In this document: in pieces, positions 1 to 6,300 of the stretch | How the letters are laid out: each line of letters starts with the position of its first letter | How positions within the stretch are numbered: the first letter of the stretch is position 1 | Assembly (NCBI GenBank): GCA_017411125.1 | Contig: JAFPNP010000030.1 | Coordinates: forward strand, 1-8,642 | DNA from: Kiritimatiellia bacterium | GTDB taxonomy: Bacteria > Verrucomicrobiota > Kiritimatiellia > RFP12 > UBA1067 | Direction: 5' to 3' | DNA: 8,642 nt | Position numbers and translations under genes: made by a program | The notes under the pieces: model-generated | Database searches by the model: none | Seen by the model: only the letters and a program-made list of their open reading frames with translations | What the model was told of the DNA's origin: nothing

Positions 1-198
1 GGCGCGGTTCTTCGCGGGGATGTGCTTGCGACCGCGCCGGCGGACGGCATTGCGCTTGTCTCAAGCTGTGCGACGGGCGAGCGCGCCCTGCGCTGCCCGG
101 CTGTGGTCCAGTACTGCCGCAAGGGAGAAAGCGTCCGCGCGCCCACGTCCGACGCGGGCGGACTCAAGGTGACGTTCTTCCCGTTCGTCGGAAAGTGA
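1..198 (+). CDS. C-terminal fragment of an unrecognised protein (5' end outside window)
   Basis: Reading frame 1 is open from the first base of the window and ends at a TGA at 196-198, giving the last 65 residues of a protein that starts upstream. Codon use (mostly G or C at third positions) matches the giant gene that follows, which supports real coding. The fragment holds three cysteines (fragment residues 23, 32 and 39), has no evident transmembrane segment, and finishes with a hydrophobic strand-like end, VTFFPFVGK. I do not recognise a family from so short a tail. It lies on the same strand as the giant gene, 77 bases upstream of its start, with no convincing terminator between them, so co-transcription is possible but unproven. 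Confidence 0.7.
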   Translation, partial: GAVLRGDVLATAPADGIALVSSCATGERALRCPAVVQYCRKGESVRAPTSDAGGLKVTFFPFVGK

Positions 199-216
199 GG
201 AAAAACCAGAAAGAAA

Positions 217-256
217 CCTAGAAGTCTAGAAGTCTAGAAACCTAGAAACCTAGATG
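217..256. repeat. Intergenic 8-bp tandem repeat, unit YCTAGAAR, five copies
   Basis: Five consecutive octamers are readable: CCTAGAAG, TCTAGAAG, TCTAGAAA, CCTAGAAA and CCTAGATG, the last one degenerate. Each contains the tetranucleotide CTAG, which is usually scarce in bacterial DNA. Because the period is 8, a TAG stop falls in all three forward frames, so the array cannot be translated through. It begins 18 bases after the stop of the upstream gene and ends just before the ribosome binding site of the giant gene. No spacer structure is present, so it is not a CRISPR array. Its role is unknown: it may be a dispersed intergenic repeat or a regulatory spacer. Confidence 0.85.
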
Positions 257-261
257 ACTGG

Positions 262-267
262 AAAGGA
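262..267 (+). promoter_or_regulatory. Ribosome binding site of the giant gene
   Basis: AAAGGA lies 8 bases before the ATG at 276. It is the only purine-rich Shine-Dalgarno-like site close to that start, and it supports choosing ATG 276 over later starts; an export signal follows directly from this start. I see no clear -35/-10 promoter in the 77-base gap. Confidence 0.65.
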
Positions 268-275
268 AACGATCC

Positions 276-377
276 ATGAAGCAAAACCTTTCGACTTTTC
301 AACCTTTCAACTTTTCAACCGCCATCGTCGCCGCTGTTGCGCTTTGTGCCGCCTCGGCGTCTCCGGCATCCGCCGCG
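276..377 (+). other. Signal peptide of the giant protein
   Basis: Residues 1-34 have a Lys at position 2, a hydrophobic alanine-rich core (about 16-26) and small residues before a likely cleavage site: A31-S32-A33 fits the A-x-A rule for signal peptidase I, with the cut after 33 or 34. The n-region (residues 4-15, NLSTFQPFNFST) is unusually long, has no charge after Lys2, and is encoded by a DNA tandem repeat. C24 is preceded by V-A-L, not a small residue, so a lipoprotein lipobox is not supported. Confidence 0.85.
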
Positions 378-3300
378 GAGCCGGCGGATACGCAGCTCAC
401 GCTCGGCGAGGTCGACCTTCCGGTCTACATCCATTCGGTCGGCGGCAATTCCCGCTTCGTCCAGCCGACGGTGGTGTATCCGATCTCGACCGTCCGCGCG
501 CCGACGTCGCCCGAGGAGGCCGTGACGTCCATTTCGGCCAAGGACAGGTCGATGCAGTGGGAACTCGCGGCGTGGACGGTCGGCCGGACGCTTTCGGAGC
601 AGCCGCCGGACGCCAAGCTCGGCGACTTCTGCACCGACACGATCTTCGATCCGAAGGACATCGACTGGGCCGCCACGTTCGCCTCTAACGCCACGGCGGT
701 CGCCGAAGGCAGAATCGTCTTCGACTTCGGCGCGTCGAACGAATGCGAGCGCGTGATCTTCACCGCGAGCGGCGCGACGGAGTTGACGTGGGTGACCGTT
801 TCGGGCGAGAGCGACTCGCGCACCTACTCGATAGGCCGTTCGTCGTCGGCGCGGCCGTACAGGCTCTTCGCGACGCGGGTGGACGAGGCCAACAACGCCG
901 CGTTCATCGACCTCTCGGGCAAGTTCGTCAAGTTCTTCGGCGACAAGTCCCTCCTTGCGAGCGTCTATCGCGCAAACGGGCAGGGCGTCACCAACGTCGT
1001 ATACGGCATCGACTACGACTCGGCGAACTCGAAGCTCCTGACCGTGCGCTACACGGTTGACGAGACGACTGGCGAGATCAACTGTCCGCAGGGGCAGTTC
1101 GTGCTTGCGTACTACGACACCGAGACGAAGGACCACATGATTGCGCATATCGTCGTGGAGATCTGCCCGCCGGCCGTCAACACGCTCACCGCCGAAGTGG
1201 GCGACTGCCTGCAGCCGGTCGGCGGCGGCTACGACGGGAGCCAGCTCTACGCGGTGGCGGCCTCCGGAATATCGCGTGACGAGAACGACCCCTATTCGCC
1301 GTATCTGGAGCGGTACAAGGCCGCCCGGGGCGACGAGTTGACCGATCCTGACCACGGCAAGATATTCGCGATCGCGCCGACTGACGTCACGACGAGTTCG
1401 ACGGGCATCTCGATGCCGTGGAAGGCTGACATCTTCTGGCAGACGGAAGACCCGATGAAGACGAAGTGGAACTTCGAGCACGACTGGTATCTCGTGAGTT
1501 GGCCGGAGAATCCCGTGCGCGTCGTCGTGGCGCCTAACGGAAAGCCGGCGGGGTGCCCAATGATCGTGCCCACCAACTACGTGGTGACGACGACCGGCTT
1601 CAAGATGCCGAGCACGGTTACCGTAAACTACGACGCCTACAAGGGAGAGCTCTCGCTTGTAGGCGCAAACGGGGACAAGGTTCTCGCCAAGCTCTCGAAC
1701 GAAAGCGGGAAGGGATGCCCCTCCTATATCCCGGTGGAGCTGACGGCGTACAGTGCGGACGTGGTGGCGACGCCGTGGATAAACGAATGGCCCGTGGGCG
1801 TGGAGATCACGCCGCGCATCGGGCTCGAGGCGGGGGAGAAGGCGCGGGCGATGTCCGAGCGCGTGGACGACAACCTGCCGGGCTACATCTACGAGCCGGA
1901 ATCCCGCGGCGGCAACTGGAATCCGCGCCTCTACCACCGTCCTGGCGGCAATGTGGCGTTGTCCACGGAAGTGCCGTCGATCGATGACATCGAGGCAGAG
2001 GCCGAGGGAGAGCCCAAGGACCCGTTCGAATCGCTCAAGTCGTCGATCTACGGCGTGAACGAGAGCGGATCGAAGATACAGGTGTGGTGGCGCGCGAATT
2101 TCCAGACGCCGCAGATGAGCGTGCCCGTTACCTACCCGGCGCTCGTGCAGAACTACAACGTGACGTGGGCGGCTACGATGGCGGCCGGGCTCCTGCCGGA
2201 GATCGCGATCTCGTCCAAGCTCGGCTCGGCCGATCCGCTGATGACGGCGTGCAGCGGGCGTTCGCTGCTGCTTCTCGAGACGAACTCTACGGCGAGCGTC
2301 GACCTCGGCGGCCAGAGGCTTGCGGCCAGCGCGTCGGCGGCGGGCGTAGGCTTCGCGTGCTACGTGTCGCCGGATGCGAAGGAGGACGGCGAAATGGCGG
2401 CGACGCCCGGGCGCCTCGCGCAGTGGCGCTTCGGCGGGAACGTTGCCACGATCGACGCCATGCTCGAGAAAGGCGAGACGAACGACTTCCGCGTCGTCGT
2501 GACGACCGTCGCCGGAGGTAGCGTGGAGACCGAGACGATACCAGTCGCCGCCGGCGAATGGACGGACATCCCGGTTTCCATCCCCGATGCGGCCCGCGGA
2601 TGCACCGTGACCGCGACTTACGGAGCGGCAGACTCCGGCGCGAACGACGCCGCGACGTTCGTCGCGCTCGACAATCTGCAGATATGGTACGGCGCGGCGA
2701 CGAACGCCACCGACTTCCTCTGCGGCTTCAACTTCTCCGGCGATTCTCTCGCGACGGCCGGCACCAACGGAACCGTCCGCACGGCGACGGACGAATACGG
2801 CAACGTGCTGACATGCCGCAACTGCTCCATGCTTGACTCGGGCGCGCCGGAGCCCTTCTCGCTGACGCTCAAGGCCGAGAACGGCGTGGCTCCTGAGATC
2901 TACTACGAGAACAACCCGAACAACACCGGCTACAACCCGAACGAAGAACATGCGTTCATGGACCTCAACGGCGACTACGTGGCCTGGGCGCTCCGCTACG
3001 ACCTCAATACGGAAGACACGTCCAAGCCGCTCGTGCTGGTGATGTACGCCAAGGGCGGAAAAGGCAGGATGCAGGCCTTCAAGGTCGCTAAGACCTCGGA
3101 CCTCTACCCCGAGATGGTCAGCTCCAACATCGTGGGCAACGCGCTCCTGCCGCCGGCTCCCGTCGGCCGTCTCGCCGGATGCAAGACGTCCCTCGACACG
3201 GCGGCTTCCGCCTTCGACTTCAAGGACAACGCCGTCGTCTACAAGGACCGCAAGAACGGTCTCTGGGCGCGGCGTAACGGCACGGCCTTGGCCAAGTACG

Positions 3301-6300
3301 GATATCCGATGCAGGAGGGTTTCTACTTCCCGTCGCTCGTGGCGCAGCCCGCCGTGGGCACGCCGATCGCGTGGCTCGCATGCGAAGACGTGGCAGCTCC
3401 CACCTTTGCCCAGATCACAAATATCGAAGAGGCCGTGGGCTGGAAGTGGACCATCGACTGGCCTGCCGAGGTGCCGACGATGAAGATCGGCCAGGTGCTC
3501 ACAAAGGCCGCGCTGGGACTTCCCGAAATGTGGAACGCCGCGTCGATGGCCGTCTGCTACCCGAATCCGTCGCCCGCCGACGTCGCGGCCGGGAATTCGG
3601 ACGGCCTGCCGGTGGTGGAGCTGATCGACCCGACCGTCAAGCAGGCGTCGACGAACACGCTCCCCGTGAACGCCAACTTCCCCGACGAGTACGGTTTCGT
3701 CCTGGGCGCGTCCGGGACGACGTTCCTCCGCAAGGGCAAGTACTTCTTCACCGGGCTGCCGCCGTCGATTTCGGACCGTTTCTACGTGACGGTCGAGGAC
3801 GGCGGGCTTCTCAATCCCGGCCTCCATGCGACGATGAACCTGATCGGACAGCTCGTCGAGAAGGAGTCCGGCGGCTCCTACCTCGAACTCAACGTGCTGA
3901 CGGACGCCGAGCGCGCGGCGATCAAGGCGCTGTGCAAGCTCGACGCCACGCAGAAGCCGGAGGAAGTCGCCGCCTGGAACGCGGCGGCGGACTCGCTCGC
4001 CGTGACGGAGGTGCAGCCGGCCCCACGGACGAACCTCGGCACGGCGGTGGAGACCACGGACAAGAAGACGATGACGCTCGCCTTCCCGTCGAAGGACCTT
4101 TACGAAACCTGGGCGTACAAGATGAAGTACGACGCCGCCATCATTGACAAGCGCTTCGTCGTGGAGGAGCTGACGCTCAGCGAGCTCGGCAATCCCATGA
4201 AGGTCGTCGGCGGCAAGGAGGTCGAGGCCGAAGGAGCCGCCTTCGCGTCCTGGAAACTCGAGAAGATGCGTACCGAGAAGGTGAAGGGAGGCCGTCTCGA
4301 ATACGCCAAGGAGCGTTACGAGGAGCTGGGGCTCAATACATACCTCGGCAAGGAATGGGACGACGTCACGGGCGGCAAGACGTCCTGTGAAGTTACCTTC
4401 GTCGAGGGTGTTTTCAAATGGAAGGGCAAGGAGTATCCCGCCGCCAACACCTACCTGCCTCGCGACCACTACGCGCTCGTCGCGAACGGCATGGGCGCCG
4501 GATACGTCACGCTCATCGAAAACGACAATCCCGATCCGACGCAGGTGTCGGAAGGGCTGCCCGTGCAGATGCACGTCATCAAGGTCGTGCCCGAGCTTTA
4601 TGCGGACGGCATCGCGGTGCTGAGCGACCCGCTGAACAAGCTTTCGGAGAAGCTGACGCTCCTCTACCGCACGCCGCTCGGCACCGCCGCGAACAACTAC
4701 GAGTTCCAGTGGGCCTACACGACGCCCTTGGCGAACGGCGACGTGCCTGCGAAGGGAACGCAGTACTGGAAGGACAGGGCGCTCGACAGAGGCCTCGTCT
4801 CGCTGCAGCTCGGCGAGAACGGCGCGAATCTCCAGGACTACGTGAACACCTACTACACGCTCCGCTACCGTCCGCGCAGGGGAACCCCGGCGTGGCAGCT
4901 TCTCGCGGCGGCGAACGGGTGGACCGATGACGAGCAGTTCTGGAGCGAGTGGGCCGACGAGCAGCTTGCGGAAGGCTGGCTGCAGCGCGTCCTCAATTCG
5001 CTCACGCCGTTCGCGCAGCGCGTGGAGGACTTCTACTCGAACCCGAGCGACATCGCCTTCACGATGCTCGAGCAGATCGGCCGTCCCTACCAGGGCGACG
5101 TCGCGCTCAACAACGACAACCTCTCCGAAGTGGGGCTTCTGGAACTTTACCAGACCGTCTTCAACCGCGCGGAGTCGCTCCTGGTCTCGGCGGGCGGCAA
5201 CAACATCGACATGTCGAAGCAGCTCATCCTCGCGCAGACGCGCATGGGCGAGTTCTACTCCCTGCTCGGCGCGGAGGCGTATTCCGACGCCAAGAACCCG
5301 CTCATCACTCCGGGAACCGACGGCCAGCAGTTCGCGTCGGGGACCTTCTCGTTCGCGAACCAGGTCCCCTCGCTCCTCGACGAGGAGCTTGCGCTTCTGC
5401 GCGGCCGCACGTCGGCGACGCAGTTCCCGCGCATGACCGAGGCGCCGCTCTACAACCGCCTCGCCTGGAACCTCACCAAGGGCATCACGGAGGGCGAGCC
5501 GGCGTACGTCGCCAACTACGGCATCCGCGCCCGCAACGGCATACTCGACGTCAACTGCGCGGCGGCGCAGTACCCGCAGGGCCACGGCGACGCTTGGGGC
5601 CACTACCTCTCGGCGCTCACCGGCTACTACCGCCTCCTCCGCAACCCGTGGTTCGACTGGACGGCGGCGATGGGCGAAATGCTCATGGACCAGAAGATCA
5701 TGAACGTGGACTACCAGGACGAGGCGAAGTTCGCCGACGCGGCCGTGAAACTGGTCCAGACAGGCATGGACACGATGGACCTCACCCTGCGCAAGGCGTA
5801 CAAGGAGAACTACGGCGACGCAACCGCCGCCTACTTCGACGCGGACGCCGACCAGGCGTTCGGCTACGGCGAATGGGCCACGCGCACCGGCATGGCCGCC
5901 GCGTACAGCTGGATGACGGTGAACGCGCTCCTGCCGACGAACGACGCGCCGTACCAGGCCTTCACGGACAAGGGCATCAAGAAGATCGACCGCACGACGG
6001 CCTCGCAGCTGCCCGTGCTCGCGTCGTCCGTCCGCGTCGTGGAGCGCAAGCTTCACGGCATCGAGGCGGGCGCAAACCCGCTTGGGCTCTCCGAGAACGC
6101 GATTCCCTTCGACATCGACCCCGACCGCCTCGCGCAGAAGGAGTCGCACTTCGAGCAGATCCTGGAGCGTGCCGAAAAGGCGCTCGCCAACTGCTACACG
6201 GTGCTCGACTACGCGAACGTCTTCGGCTCGTGCCTTGCGCAGATATCGAGGAACGAAGAGTCTGCCATCGCCGACACGGCGGCGCAGGAACAGGCTTTCA

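Noticed and set aside
198..275. Promoter for the giant gene in the intergenic gap
   Set aside because: No convincing -35/-10 pair or sigma-54 type GG/GC spacing is visible; the repeats occupy much of the gap.
217..320. CRISPR array
   Set aside because: The repeats are 8 bp and directly adjacent, with no unique spacers.
333..350. Lipoprotein signal at C24
   Set aside because: Residues before the cysteine are V-A-L; a lipobox needs a small residue at -1. An A-S-A cleavage site a few residues on fits signal peptidase I better.
254..688. A 144-codon open frame starting upstream of the giant gene
   Set aside because: It starts at an ATG inside the degenerate last octamer and lacks a proper ribosome binding site; after the repeat it is Arg/Gly-rich shadow sequence. 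It matters only as the frame entered if one octamer is lost.
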